From positions 1 to 64,000 of the forward strand of contig JAFYUT010000076.1 in assembly GCA_017549485.1 (NCBI GenBank): 64,000 nucleotides of DNA, written 5' to 3'. Within the stretch, counting starts at the first letter, position 1; each line of letters begins with the position of its first letter. A program made the position numbers and the translations under genes. Under the pieces are notes generated by a model. The model was given only the letters and a program-made list of their open reading frames with translations, was not told the DNA's origin and did no database searches. The stretch is from Akkermansia sp. (GTDB lineage Bacteria; Verrucomicrobiota; Verrucomicrobiia; Verrucomicrobiales; Akkermansiaceae). This document shows positions 53,284 through 62,270 of the stretch, piece by piece.

Positions 53284-55221
53284 ATGAAAAGTAAAAAAGC
53301 TCCCATTAAGCGCAAGGTAAAAAACTGGTCTGCGGCAGATTCTGCCGAACTTTACGGTGTAGAGAACTGGAGTAACGGCTATTTCGGCGTCTCCCGCAAT
53401 GGCGAGGCCACCGTTAATCTGATTGATACGGATGGCGAGGCTCGCCCCGTGAGCCTGCACACCATCATGAAAGGTTTGGCCGAGCGCGGTACGGATGCCC
53501 CCGTGCTGTTGCGTTTCCGTGATTTGTTGCGCGCCCGTATAGATGAGCTCAATTTGAGCTTTATCAAGGCTATCGGCGAGGTAGATTACAAGGGCGTGTA
53601 CCGTGGTGTATACCCCATTAAGGTAAACCAGCAACGCGAGATTGTAGAAGAAATCGTATCTTACGGTGCACGCTATCACTACGGGCTGGAGGCCGGCAGT
53701 AAGCCTGAGCTGATTGCTGCCATGGCGCAAATGAAAGACCCCGAGGCCTTCTTGATGTGCAATGGTTATAAGGATGACGAATTCATTGACTTGGCACTCA
53801 CGGCCCAGCGTATGGGGATTAACATTTGCCTGATTTTGGAGATGCCCAATGAGCTGCCCGCTATTTTGGAGCGTGCCGAGGCCATGGGTATCGAACCCAA
53901 CTTAGGTGTGCGCGTGCGCTTGGCTGCCAAGGGCTCCGGCCATTGGAGCGAGTCCGCCGGTGATCGCTCGGTGTTCGGTCTCAATACGGCTCAGGTCATT
54001 GATGTGGTGGACACCCTCAAAGCTGCCGGTAAGTTGCATTGCCTCAAGGTGCTGCATTACCACCAAGGCTCCCAAATCCCGAATATCTCCGTTGTGCGTG
54101 AGGGTCTTACCGAGGCTTGCCGCATGTACATTGACCTGGTGAGAGAGGGGGCTCCCATGGGGACTCTTGATATGGGTGGTGGTTTGGCGGTGGATTACGA
54201 TGGCTCGCAAACCAATTTCCACTCCTCCTGTAACTATACTATTGAGGAGTACGCTCGCGATATCGTTGAGGTGGTGGGCGAGATGTGTACCAAGTGTGAG
54301 GTGCCGCACCCCACGTTGGTTACTGAGTCCGGCCGCGCTATTGTTTCCTACCATGCCGCGCTTGTCTTCAATGTGCTGGATGTAGCCAGCGCACCCGGGC
54401 AAGATGCTGCCCCGCCCGAGCTGCCCGACAACCCCAGTGAGGTGCTCAAAGCGCTTGATGAAACGCGCCGCATGCTCACCCGTAAAAATATCCAAGAGTG
54501 CTACAATGATGCCAACTATTACCGCGACCAGCTGCGCATGCAGTTCTTCTACGGTAATTCCTCTCTGCGTGAGCGTGGCATCGGTGAGGCCATCTACTGG
54601 CACATCATGGGCATGATTTCCCGCCGTATTGACGAGATGAGCGAAATCCCCGAGGACCTCAAAGAGGTATCCGACAACATGGTGGATTGCTACTACGGCA
54701 ACTTCTCCCTCTTCCAAAGCATGCCCGATAGCTGGGCCATTGACCAGCTCTTCCCTGTGATGCCCATTCAGCGCTTGTGTGAGCGCCCCACGCGCAAGAC
54801 CGTGCTGGTGGATATCACCTGTGATTGCGATGGTAAGGTAGATAACTTCATTGATAAAGAGGATATTGCCCACTCCCTCCCCCTGCATGATTTTGAGGGT
54901 AAAGAGAATTACTACGTGGCCGTGTTCTTGGTAGGTGCTTATCAGGAAACGCTGGGCGATATTCATAACTTGCTCGGTGATACCAATGTGGTGAGCGTGC
55001 ACCTTGAAAACGGCCGCCCCGTTTACACTCAGGAAGAAGAGGGTGACAGCGTGGCAGACGTGCTCTCTTACGTCAAATACGAAACCCGCGACCTTGTCGC
55101 CAAGTTCCGTAACCTTGCCGAGCGCGCTGTGGAGGAAGGCATCATGACCCCGCGCCAACGCCGCGATGCCTTGGAGGCCTACCGCACCGGCCTGAACGGG
55201 TATACCTACTACGAGCTTTAA
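53284..55221 (+). CDS. speA: Biosynthetic arginine decarboxylase
   Basis: Encodes 645 residues, matching SpeA. It decarboxylates arginine to agmatine for polyamine synthesis, using PLP. The PLP Lys is in GVYPIKVNQQ, with HYGLEAGSKPEL, the barrel glycine loop LDMGGGLAVDYDGS, the active Cys/Asp region (DITCDCDGKVDNFID) of the sheet domain and the C-terminal SpeA-specific helices. The start at 53284 follows a 5' region with two hairpins. No speB or agmatine genes are adjacent. A terminator follows within 3 bp. Confidence 0.95.
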   Translation: MKSKKAPIKRKVKNWSAADSAELYGVENWSNGYFGVSRNGEATVNLIDTDGEARPVSLHTIMKGLAERGTDAPVLLRFRDLLRARIDELNLSFIKAIGEVDYKGVYRGVYPIKVNQQREIVEEIVSYGARYHYGLEAGSKPELIAAMAQMKDPEAFLMCNGYKDDEFIDLALTAQRMGINICLILEMPNELPAILERAEAMGIEPNLGVRVRLAAKGSGHWSESAGDRSVFGLNTAQVIDVVDTLKAAGKLHCLKVLHYHQGSQIPNISVVREGLTEACRMYIDLVREGAPMGTLDMGGGLAVDYDGSQTNFHSSCNYTIEEYARDIVEVVGEMCTKCEVPHPTLVTESGRAIVSYHAALVFNVLDVASAPGQDAAPPELPDNPSEVLKALDETRRMLTRKNIQECYNDANYYRDQLRMQFFYGNSSLRERGIGEAIYWHIMGMISRRIDEMSEIPEDLKEVSDNMVDCYYGNFSLFQSMPDSWAIDQLFPVMPIQRLCERPTRKTVLVDITCDCDGKVDNFIDKEDIAHSLPLHDFEGKENYYVAVFLVGAYQETLGDIHNLLGDTNVVSVHLENGRPVYTQEEEGDSVADVLSYVKYETRDLVAKFRNLAERAVEEGIMTPRQRRDALEAYRTGLNGYTYYEL

Positions 55222-55223
55222 AT

Positions 55224-55250
55224 AAAAGGCCCCGTTCAGGGGCCTTTTTT
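55224..55250 (+). terminator. Intrinsic terminator of speA
   Basis: The stem AAAAGGCCCC/GGGGCCTTTT, with a 5-base loop and six T residues, begins three bases after the stop codon. Confidence 0.92.
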
Positions 55251-55329
55251 AATTCTCCGGCTCGTCAACGCGAGCCGTCTCCCCCACAAATTGGTGTTTG
55301 TGTGGCCGTTGATTTTTCCTTTCGGAGCG

Positions 55330-55345
55330 TGGGACTCTAGTCCCA
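55330..55345. repeat. REP-like palindrome, copy 1
   Basis: TGGGACT-CT-AGTCCCA, a perfect 7-bp inverted repeat with two central bases. Preceded by TCGGAGC, the same flank found at the third copy. Confidence 0.6.
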
Positions 55346-55373
55346 TTATCCATTAGCGGCTTCTTGATATATG

Positions 55374-55391
55374 GCAGGACTGAAGTCCTGC
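55374..55391. repeat. REP-like palindrome, copy 2
   Basis: GCAGGACT-GA-AGTCCTGC, a perfect 8-bp inverted repeat with two central bases, sharing the core GGACT-NN-AGTCC with copies 1 and 3. Confidence 0.6.
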
Positions 55392-55647
55392 GCTTCGAAA
55401 GGCTGTCGCTCGCCATCACCCCCCAAAAAAAATGGCAATTTTCGGGGCACCGGATTTCAAAAATCTCTAATTGTTCCTTCTTCGTGGCTTTTTTATTGTT
55501 ATTATGGAGAAATGTGTTCTTTTAGCTTGAGCTCTCATTCAAAAAAAGTTAGTCTTAAGTGTTCATTCGAATCGGCTTTTTTTCTTTTCCTGCATCTCTT
55601 TGCCCGAAAAAAAAGGAGAGCCGCGAAAAATCAAATTCAATCATATC

Positions 55648-57204
55648 ATGAAATTACATTTAAATAAGGCTCTTATGGCCGTAGTGCTCGGGGCTTCTGT
55701 TCAGGTGGCTAGCGCTGATGTCCTCCTCCAGACGCCCGGCGTAGTTGTGGAAGATGGAAATCTTTCCGGCGCTTTGTCCGGAACATACACCGGTCCCATT
55801 GTTGTTGATAGTGATGCCTCTCTTTCCGGTACACACACTACCAAGTCCCGTTTGGATGTTCGTGAAGGTACCGTGACCATAGGGGGAACATTCTCCAATG
55901 AAGGTGGTCTTCAGGTTTCCGGTAATGGTGCTACATTGAATGTTACAAATGGCACGGTTAATGTGAAAGGTGGGCTTGGTACTGTTCAGATTGGCGGTTG
56001 TGATGGCTCCGGTTCCCTTAATTTGCAGAATTCTACCCTTGATGCTAGCGTATCCTTGAGTGCCGGTTTTCACAAAGGTGCAGATTGGGCCCAGTATCTT
56101 ACAGCTACCCGAGATTCGGCTGATGCTTCGTCTTCCCGTTATAACGATGGCTCTTATGTTAAGGTAGATTACGCTAATCGCGAGTATGGTAAGGCCACTA
56201 TCAATTTGGATAATTCTACTGCTAATTTCCGTTCTGCTATTTTCTTGGCTGAAGCGGATATGACGCTTAAGAATGGCTCCGTTGTTCTTTCCGGTTCCAA
56301 TGTTGATCCCTTTGCCCACACGATTGAGGAAAAAGCAACAGGTGAGTATAAAGACCCCACTGATGAACGAGAAATCAATGGATATCACATTTTGGGCCGT
56401 CAGAGTGGGTCTACCACGAATGTTTCCATTCAGAGCAACAGTAAGATGTTGTTGGAAGGTACTTTGTTTGTGGGTTCCACCGGTGCTGCTGAAATTGCCG
56501 CTAACATTACGGTTGACGGTCAGGGGTCAACTTTGGAAACCTCTCAGGGTATTGCTTTCGGCTACGGCCATGTTTCCGATACGGAAGCTGGAGGTACGTC
56601 TGTAACAACCGTACAATTGACCAACGGTGGCTCCATGGTGTCTGACACCATCTTGTTCGGTGTGCAGGTAGCCGAGTCTAAGGGGCTTCATACTGTTGAT
56701 GTAGATGTTGAATCCGCCGCTTCTATCACAGCCAAGGACATCGTTATCAGCAATGGCGCTGATGTTACGGTTCAAGGTGGCTCGTTGGCATTCAGCACGC
56801 TTACCATGAATGGCGGTGCATTGACATTGGATGATGCCGCCATGTTGACCATTAACGTAACCGAAGCTGCTGGCACTGCCATAACGCTGGACGGTGATGC
56901 TGCTAAGCTTGACTTTGCTGCCAATACCATCAAGCTTGTATTTGATGAGTTGTTGTCTGTTGCTAACCCGAGCGTACAGCTGACGTGGGAGCTGATTAGC
57001 GGAATCGGTGAAAACGATGACGTCAATCTTGATGGCCTCAAGATTTTGTCCGGTACGGATTACGTTTCTCTCTCCAACGTGAAAGTAGAGGAGACTGATG
57101 GCAAGGTAGTTCTGACTGCTACCGCCTCCATCCCCGAGCCGACCACGGCAACCCTGAGCCTGCTTGCTCTGGCTGCATTGGCTGCACGTCGTCGCCGTAA
57201 GTAA
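55648..57204 (+). CDS. PEP-CTERM surface protein, autotransporter-like beta-helix
   Basis: Encodes 518 residues. The signal peptide is MKLHLNKALMAVVLGASVQV (cleavage near ASA-DV). The mature part is Gly/Thr/Ser/Asn-rich with short repeating beta units (GTVTIGGTFSNEGGLQVSG; GKATINLDNSTANF; DVTVQGGSLAF), typical of a right-handed beta-helix as in pectate-lyase-like or autotransporter passengers. The C-terminus is a PEP-CTERM tail: IPEPTTATLSLLALAALAA followed by RRRRK, recognised by exosortase. No exosortase is in this window. The start at 55648 opens the signal peptide. A terminator follows. Confidence 0.88.
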   Translation: MKLHLNKALMAVVLGASVQVASADVLLQTPGVVVEDGNLSGALSGTYTGPIVVDSDASLSGTHTTKSRLDVREGTVTIGGTFSNEGGLQVSGNGATLNVTNGTVNVKGGLGTVQIGGCDGSGSLNLQNSTLDASVSLSAGFHKGADWAQYLTATRDSADASSSRYNDGSYVKVDYANREYGKATINLDNSTANFRSAIFLAEADMTLKNGSVVLSGSNVDPFAHTIEEKATGEYKDPTDEREINGYHILGRQSGSTTNVSIQSNSKMLLEGTLFVGSTGAAEIAANITVDGQGSTLETSQGIAFGYGHVSDTEAGGTSVTTVQLTNGGSMVSDTILFGVQVAESKGLHTVDVDVESAASITAKDIVISNGADVTVQGGSLAFSTLTMNGGALTLDDAAMLTINVTEAAGTAITLDGDAAKLDFAANTIKLVFDELLSVANPSVQLTWELISGIGENDDVNLDGLKILSGTDYVSLSNVKVEETDGKVVLTATASIPEPTTATLSLLALAALAARRRRK

Positions 57205-57240
57205 AGATTTCCGACGTGCAGTCGGTAAATGTTATTCAAG

Positions 57241-57271
57241 AACCGCCACTGAGAAATCAGTGGCGGTTTTT
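57241..57271 (+). terminator. Intrinsic terminator of the PEP-CTERM gene
   Basis: The stem AACCGCCACTGA/TCAGTGGCGGTT with a GAAA tetraloop is followed by TTT, 36 bp after the stop codon. Confidence 0.9.
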
Positions 57272-57287
57272 AAATTCAATCGGAGCC

Positions 57288-57303
57288 CGGGACTTCAGTC
57301 CCG
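57288..57303. repeat. REP-like palindrome, copy 3
   Basis: CGGGACT-TC-AGTCCCG, a perfect 7-bp inverted repeat with the core GGACT-NN-AGTCC, preceded by TCGGAGC as at copy 1. Confidence 0.6.
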
Positions 57304-57360
57304 CTAACACCCGAGAAGGAAGGGCTGCCCCGCATTTTTATCACTATTTGTTTTTTGGGC

Positions 57361-57389
57361 TTGCCATACGGTAGGTAATTTGCTATATC
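57361..57389 (+). promoter_or_regulatory. Sigma-70 promoter of the PA14-like gene
   Basis: TTGCCA (57361-57366), a 17-bp spacer, and TATATC (57384-57389). Six bases separate the -10 box from the ATG, predicting a leaderless mRNA. Confidence 0.6.
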
Positions 57390-57395
57390 ATACCT

Positions 57396-58580
57396 ATGAA
57401 CAAGGATATATTTAAAGCACTGTTATTAGGCGCGAGTGTGTTGGGGACCGACATGGCTCAGGCTGACTGGACAGACGGCTTGGGGGATCTGTGGGATGAT
57501 GCCGGCAAGGTAGGTAAAGAGTGGGGGGAGAAGGGGAAAGAATGGGGTAAGGAGACTTGGGATAAAGCCAAGGATGAGTGGAACAAGGCTAAAGAACGCT
57601 GGGATAATCTGGATGTGAATTACGAGCTGATGCAGGCGTTTGGCGGCGATGTGGATGAAGAGTCTGCTCTCATCGGGCGTTTTTATGACTTGAAGCAACC
57701 CATACGCGAGGGCGCCAAGGCTATGCACCGCCAAGGCGTGGTGGAAAAAATACGCGAGTTTGATGAGAAAAAATGGGATCAACGCGTCTTTGCCGATTAT
57801 TATAGCCCCGAGGTTCGCTTGTATGCCCCGTATTTCTATCTGCCGCGTTGCAAGGCCTCTTACGGCCCGGAGGCATTCCAATGCAATGAGCAGGAGGATG
57901 ACCGCAAGGTAGCCCCCAGTGGCTGGGTGGTGGTGTACCGCGGTGTGGTAACGGCACCGGAGAGCGGCTTTTTCCGCTTTGTGGGCATGGGGGATGATAC
58001 GCTGATGGTGCGTTTTAACAACAAGCTGGTGCTGGAGGCCGGCTGGAGCATTCCTACCCGTGGTGATATGGTGCTGGGTACCAAGCGTACTTATCAGGAA
58101 GAAATGATTTCTAACAAAAATAAACGCGCTTTTTACCAGTACAAGCAAACCCCGCACTGGAACCGCGTGCTGGGTGGTATCCCTGCCGGTGAGGTGTTTA
58201 AAGTGAAAAAGGGGGAGAAGTACCCCATTGAGATTCTGGTGTCGGAGATTCCCGGTAATGAGTTCGGGTTCTGTCTGTTGGTGGAAAAAGTAAAATCCCC
58301 GGGCACGGCCCCGCGTGGTATTGTGCCGGCAGATAAATCGCCCGAGCTGGCGTTGTTCCGTACCAATGAGAGCAAGCCGGATTTCAGTGCCATTGAGCGC
58401 GCCCTGACGGTCGGTGATAAAGATTTTCGTGTAAAAGGCTTTATGGAAGGCCCCCCCTTCAAAGATGACAGCCCTGTGTGGAAGGTTGATTACGCTGCCG
58501 CACAAGAGCAGGGGATTTTTGACAGCATCTTCGGTATGTTCCGTAATGATAATACCGCCATGGGCAAACGCCGTAAGTAA
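57396..58580 (+). CDS. Secreted protein with PA14-like domain
   Basis: Encodes 394 residues. The signal peptide is MNKDIFKALLLGASVLGTD with cleavage near AQA-DW. Residues 35-72 are a charged helix with regularly spaced Trp (KEWGEKGKEWGKETWDKAKD). Residues 100-290 resemble a PA14/GLEYA-type beta-sandwich (YRGVVTAPESGFFRFVGMGD, then DTLMVRFNNKLVLEAGW), a module that binds carbohydrate or shapes surface proteins; it has the FxGxGDD-type ligand loop. The C-terminal 100 residues are unassigned. Predicted to be leaderless. Probably envelope or extracellular. Confidence 0.75.
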   Translation: MNKDIFKALLLGASVLGTDMAQADWTDGLGDLWDDAGKVGKEWGEKGKEWGKETWDKAKDEWNKAKERWDNLDVNYELMQAFGGDVDEESALIGRFYDLKQPIREGAKAMHRQGVVEKIREFDEKKWDQRVFADYYSPEVRLYAPYFYLPRCKASYGPEAFQCNEQEDDRKVAPSGWVVVYRGVVTAPESGFFRFVGMGDDTLMVRFNNKLVLEAGWSIPTRGDMVLGTKRTYQEEMISNKNKRAFYQYKQTPHWNRVLGGIPAGEVFKVKKGEKYPIEILVSEIPGNEFGFCLLVEKVKSPGTAPRGIVPADKSPELALFRTNESKPDFSAIERALTVGDKDFRVKGFMEGPPFKDDSPVWKVDYAAAQEQGIFDSIFGMFRNDNTAMGKRRK

Positions 58581-58678
58581 GAAAATCTGCGCCTGTTCAT
58601 GTATGTGGTTGCCTGCATGCAACTGCATAACATGACACAAGTTTTGAGCAAAAGGCATTGCTGAATGTGAGCTTATGC

Positions 58679-58707
58679 TTGCGTGGGGGGTGATGATGTG
58701 CTACAAT
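58679..58707 (+). promoter_or_regulatory. Sigma-70 promoter of secA
   Basis: TTGCGT (58679-58684), a 17-bp spacer, and TACAAT (58702-58707), giving a leader of about 53 bases. Confidence 0.65.
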
Positions 58708-58766
58708 GGCGCACCGCGTGCATAATTCGGGCGCGCTTTCGTGTCATCCAATAGAGAGATTTTTAT

Positions 58767-61700
58767 ATGATTAAATGGGTTCTTAATAAAATCGTAGGTT
58801 CTAAGAATCAACGAGAAGTGCGCAGATTGCGCCCGGTGGTCAAGCGTATTCTCGACATAGAGGAGGGAATTTCCGGCAAGAACCAAGAGTTCTTGGTAGG
58901 TAAAACGCGTGAGTGGCAGCGCTATCTGCACCGCCTTACCCCCATTGATTTGCCCACGCGCGGTGTGATTTTGGCAGCCGGGGAGGAGCAGCTCAAGCAG
59001 TATGCCGAGACACTCAATACCCGTTTTGAGGCACTTAAGGATGAATTCCCGAAACTGCCGCAGGTGGAGCCCACCCCTGAATCCATTGAACTGGGTAAGA
59101 AGGCATTTGCTGAGATTGAGCCCAAGTTTGCCAAGATGCGCGCCAAGTATTTGGAGCAGATTTTGCCTGAGGCCTTTGCCGTGGTAAAATGCGCGGCCCG
59201 CAACATGTGCGGCTCTGATGTGGATGTATGCGGCACCAACATCAAGTGGGATATGGTACACTTTGATGTGCAGCTTATCGGTGGTATTGCCTTGCACCGC
59301 GGGTTCATTGCTGAGATGGCCACGGGTGAGGGTAAAACCTTGGTGGCAACCCTGCCGGTGTACCTGAATGCCCTTACCGGCATGGGCGTGCACGTGGTGA
59401 CGGTGAACGATTACTTGGCCCGCCGTGACTCCATGTGGATGGGTGCGCTCTTCAAGTACCTCGGGCTGACCGTGGGCTGCATTCAAAGCATGATGCCCAA
59501 TGATTCTCGCCGTAAGCAGTATGCCTGCGATATTACCTACGGTACCAATGCCGAGTTCGGTTTCGACTACCTGCGTGATAATGGTATGGCTACCTCTCGC
59601 GATGCGCAGGTGCAGCGCGGACACTACTTTGCCATTATTGACGAGGTTGACTCCATTTTGATTGACGAGGCCCGAACCCCGCTCATTATCTCCGGCCCCG
59701 CCGTGATTGAGCGCGAGCAGCAATACGATGTGCTTAAACCTCTTATTGAGAAAGTATCCAAGGCTCAGGTAGAGCTTTGCAATGGGCTCATGACCAAGGC
59801 GTTTCAGTATGCCAAGGAGGGTGATACCGCTGCTGCGGGTCGCTGCCTTTACAAGGTGAAGCTGGGTATGCCCCGCAACCGCCAGTACATGCGCTCTCAG
59901 GAGGATGTGGAGTTCCGCCGCATGGTGGAGAAGTACGAGCTGTTCCTTTACCAAGACCCGCGCAAGCTGGAGCTCTTCAAGCTCAAAGAAGAACTGTACT
60001 TCTGCATGGATGAAAAGACCCATGATGCCGAGCTGATGGAAATGGGCCGTGAGCTTATCAGCCCGGGGCACCCGGAGGATTTCGTGCTGCCGGATTTGGG
60101 CACGGAGTTTGTTGACATTGATGAGGATGAAAGCCTTACCGAGCGCGAGAAAGAGGCCCGCAAGAATGTGCTGCTGAAGCGTTTGGATACCAATGCCGCC
60201 CGCTTGCACACTATCAGCCAGTTGCTCAAGGCCTATACTATTTACGAGCGTGATAAGGAATACGTGGTAAAAGACGGCAAGGTTATCATCATTGACCAGA
60301 ATACCGGCCGTGAAATGCCCGGCCGCCGCTGGAGCGAGGGCTTGCACCAAGCTGTGGAAGCCAAGGAAGGTGTGGAGGTTGAGGCTGAGAACATGACCTA
60401 CGCCACCATTACCATTCAGAACTACTTCCGCCTTTACACCCGCTTGGCCGGTATGACCGGTACGGCTGAGACCGAGGCCGCTGAGTTCCATGACATTTAC
60501 AAGCTGGACGTGCTGCCCATCCCCACGAACCGCCCGTGCATTCGTGAGGATTTCAATGACCTTATCTTCAAGACCCGCCGTGAGAAGTTCAATGCCGTAG
60601 TGGCTAAGATTAAAGAGCTTTACACCAAGGGCCAGCCCGTGCTGGTGGGTACTGCCAGCGTGGTAGCCTCTGAGACTCTTTCCCGCATGCTCAAGTATGC
60701 CGGTATTCCGCACGAGGTGTTGAATGCCAAGAACCACCAGCGCGAAGCCGAAATTGTGGCCCGCGCCGGCCAGCGTGGCTCTGTAACCGTGTCTACCAAC
60801 ATGGCAGGCCGCGGTACGGATATTAAGCTGGGTGAGGGCGTTGCCGACCTCGGTGGCCTCTTTGTGTTGGGTACGGAGCGTTATGAATCCCGCCGTATCG
60901 ACCGTCAGTTGCGTGGCCGTTGCTCCCGCCAGGGTGACCCCGGTGCCTCTCAGTTCTTCCTCTCCTTTGAGGATGATTTGATGCGTAATTTCGGTGGCAG
61001 CGAGCGCATGACCAAGGCCATGAACCGTTTCGGTATGGCTGAGGGTGAAGCCGTTGAAAGCTGGATGATGAACAAAATCATTGAGGGTGCTCAGAAACGT
61101 GTGGAGCAACGCAACTACATGTGGCGTAAACACGTGCTGGATTACGATGATGTGATGAACCAGCAGCGCACCATTGTGTATTCCATGCGCAATGATGCCC
61201 TCCTTTGCGAGGAGCCCCGCGAGATGATTTACGAGCAGCTTACCGAAGGCATCCACACCAAGTGTGAGGATTACCTGAATGAGGATGATACAGGCGCTAT
61301 CCGCCGTCTGGATCTCTTGCACTGGCTCAACTCTACCTTCCCGCTGGGGTGGAGCGAGGAAGATGCCGCTCTGAATGCCGGCGAGCCCTCTGCAGTGGCA
61401 GACCGCATCATTGCCCGTGTGCGTGAGATGTACGAGAAAAAGGTGGCCGGGGAGCGCCCCGACCGCGTGGACCACATGGAGCGCAATATCATGCTGCAGG
61501 CTATTGATAAACTGTGGCAGCAGCATATTATGGATATGGATGCCCTGCGTGAAGGCGTGCGCCTGCGTGCCCAAGGCCAGCGCGATCCGCTTGTTGAATA
61601 CAAGCGTGAGGCCTACGGTATTTTCGAGACGCTCATCAGCAACATCCAGTATGAGATTCTCAACAATCTCTTCCGCTCTACCACCAACTTGTCCGCCTTT

Positions 61701-62186
61701 GAGGATTTCCTTTCCTCCCTGCCTGCCAGCAATGCCGATGAGGAGGACTCCTCTGTAACGGATGTGTTGGGCAATGGGGATTTCCTCTCCATGCTGCGTG
61801 AGCAGATGGCCCGCATGCAGAAGCGTTTTGCCGAGAATCCCGTGGCCGCCGGTGCCGATACTGAGGACGACGAGGACGAAGATGAGGAAGCCGAGGAGCT
61901 GCCCGTGGGCGGTTACTCTACCTCTGACTCTGCCCCTGCCGGTATTCTGTTGCCCGAGGAAGGCAGTGTGAGCGGTGCCCCCATGCCGGGCATGGCCATG
62001 AAGCCTGAGAAAAAGATGGTGCTGCCCAAGAAGAAGGTAACCGCCAACATCAAGCGCAAGGATAGCTCCGCCCCGTTGGTGATGTCTTCTCTGGATATGG
62101 CTGAGTCTGTGCCCGGTGTTTCCATGTCGCTGATAGATGGGGAACCCGCCGAGGGTACAACCGTGGCAGCCGACGAGCAAAAGTAA
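58767..62186 (+). CDS. secA: Preprotein translocase ATPase SecA
   Basis: Encodes 1139 residues, longer than the usual 850-900. SecA drives secretory proteins through SecYEG. Walker A is EMATGEGKTLVA, with VTVNDYLARRD, the DEAD-type IIDEVDSILIDEARTPLIISG, and GRGTDIKLGEGVADLGGL plus RRIDRQLRGRCSRQGDPG in NBD2. Inserts near residues 55-115 and 320-460 add length. The C-terminal 120 residues are acidic then Lys/Pro-rich (EDDEDEDEEAEELP) and lack the Cys-x-Cys zinc motif that binds SecB in many Proteobacteria. It has its own promoter and terminator. Confidence 0.96.
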   Translation: MIKWVLNKIVGSKNQREVRRLRPVVKRILDIEEGISGKNQEFLVGKTREWQRYLHRLTPIDLPTRGVILAAGEEQLKQYAETLNTRFEALKDEFPKLPQVEPTPESIELGKKAFAEIEPKFAKMRAKYLEQILPEAFAVVKCAARNMCGSDVDVCGTNIKWDMVHFDVQLIGGIALHRGFIAEMATGEGKTLVATLPVYLNALTGMGVHVVTVNDYLARRDSMWMGALFKYLGLTVGCIQSMMPNDSRRKQYACDITYGTNAEFGFDYLRDNGMATSRDAQVQRGHYFAIIDEVDSILIDEARTPLIISGPAVIEREQQYDVLKPLIEKVSKAQVELCNGLMTKAFQYAKEGDTAAAGRCLYKVKLGMPRNRQYMRSQEDVEFRRMVEKYELFLYQDPRKLELFKLKEELYFCMDEKTHDAELMEMGRELISPGHPEDFVLPDLGTEFVDIDEDESLTEREKEARKNVLLKRLDTNAARLHTISQLLKAYTIYERDKEYVVKDGKVIIIDQNTGREMPGRRWSEGLHQAVEAKEGVEVEAENMTYATITIQNYFRLYTRLAGMTGTAETEAAEFHDIYKLDVLPIPTNRPCIREDFNDLIFKTRREKFNAVVAKIKELYTKGQPVLVGTASVVASETLSRMLKYAGIPHEVLNAKNHQREAEIVARAGQRGSVTVSTNMAGRGTDIKLGEGVADLGGLFVLGTERYESRRIDRQLRGRCSRQGDPGASQFFLSFEDDLMRNFGGSERMTKAMNRFGMAEGEAVESWMMNKIIEGAQKRVEQRNYMWRKHVLDYDDVMNQQRTIVYSMRNDALLCEEPREMIYEQLTEGIHTKCEDYLNEDDTGAIRRLDLLHWLNSTFPLGWSEEDAALNAGEPSAVADRIIARVREMYEKKVAGERPDRVDHMERNIMLQAIDKLWQQHIMDMDALREGVRLRAQGQRDPLVEYKREAYGIFETLISNIQYEILNNLFRSTTNLSAFEDFLSSLPASNADEEDSSVTDVLGNGDFLSMLREQMARMQKRFAENPVAAGADTEDDEDEDEEAEELPVGGYSTSDSAPAGILLPEEGSVSGAPMPGMAMKPEKKMVLPKKKVTANIKRKDSSAPLVMSSLDMAESVPGVSMSLIDGEPAEGTTVAADEQK

Positions 62187-62199
62187 TCGATATTTGAGG

Positions 62200-62240
62200 A
62201 AAAGGTGCGATTGACCGAGTGGATAATCGCACCTTTTCTT
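62200..62240 (+). terminator. Intrinsic terminator of secA
   Basis: A 13-bp stem (AAAAGGTGCGATT/AATCGCACCTTTT) with a 12-base loop is followed by CTTTTA, 13 bp after the stop. Confidence 0.9.
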
Positions 62241-62270
62241 TTATACGCATCCCTGAGATAGTTCGCGCAG

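Larger units (their letters stand above)
55251..55647. other. 397-bp non-coding region with palindromes, upstream of the PEP-CTERM gene
   Basis: No convincing gene is seen. It holds a 7-bp stem (CGGCTCG/CGAGCCG, 55258-55277), the two GGACT-type palindromes listed separately, a run of A residues near 55425, and an A/T-rich 150 bp before the PEP-CTERM gene. AAAAGGAGAG occurs at about 55612-55621 but is some 28 bases from the ATG, too far for a normal ribosome site. A weak TTGAGC-17-TAGTCT promoter candidate lies near 55527. The region may be a long regulated leader. Confidence 0.5.

Noticed and set aside
53902-55158. Open frame of 418 codons antisense to speA
   Set aside because: It is a shadow of the conserved arginine decarboxylase; His/Leu/Val-rich with no family features.
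55371-55667. A 98-codon plus-strand open frame in the region before the PEP-CTERM gene
   Set aside because: It contains REP-like palindromes and homopolymer runs, has no family signature and no promoter, and overlaps the start region of the PEP-CTERM gene.
58701-62180. A very long open frame (about 1159 codons) antisense to secA
   Set aside because: It is a mirror of the strongly biased codon use of secA. Its translation is His/Gly/Leu-rich without domain motifs, and it has no promoter or independent start signal.
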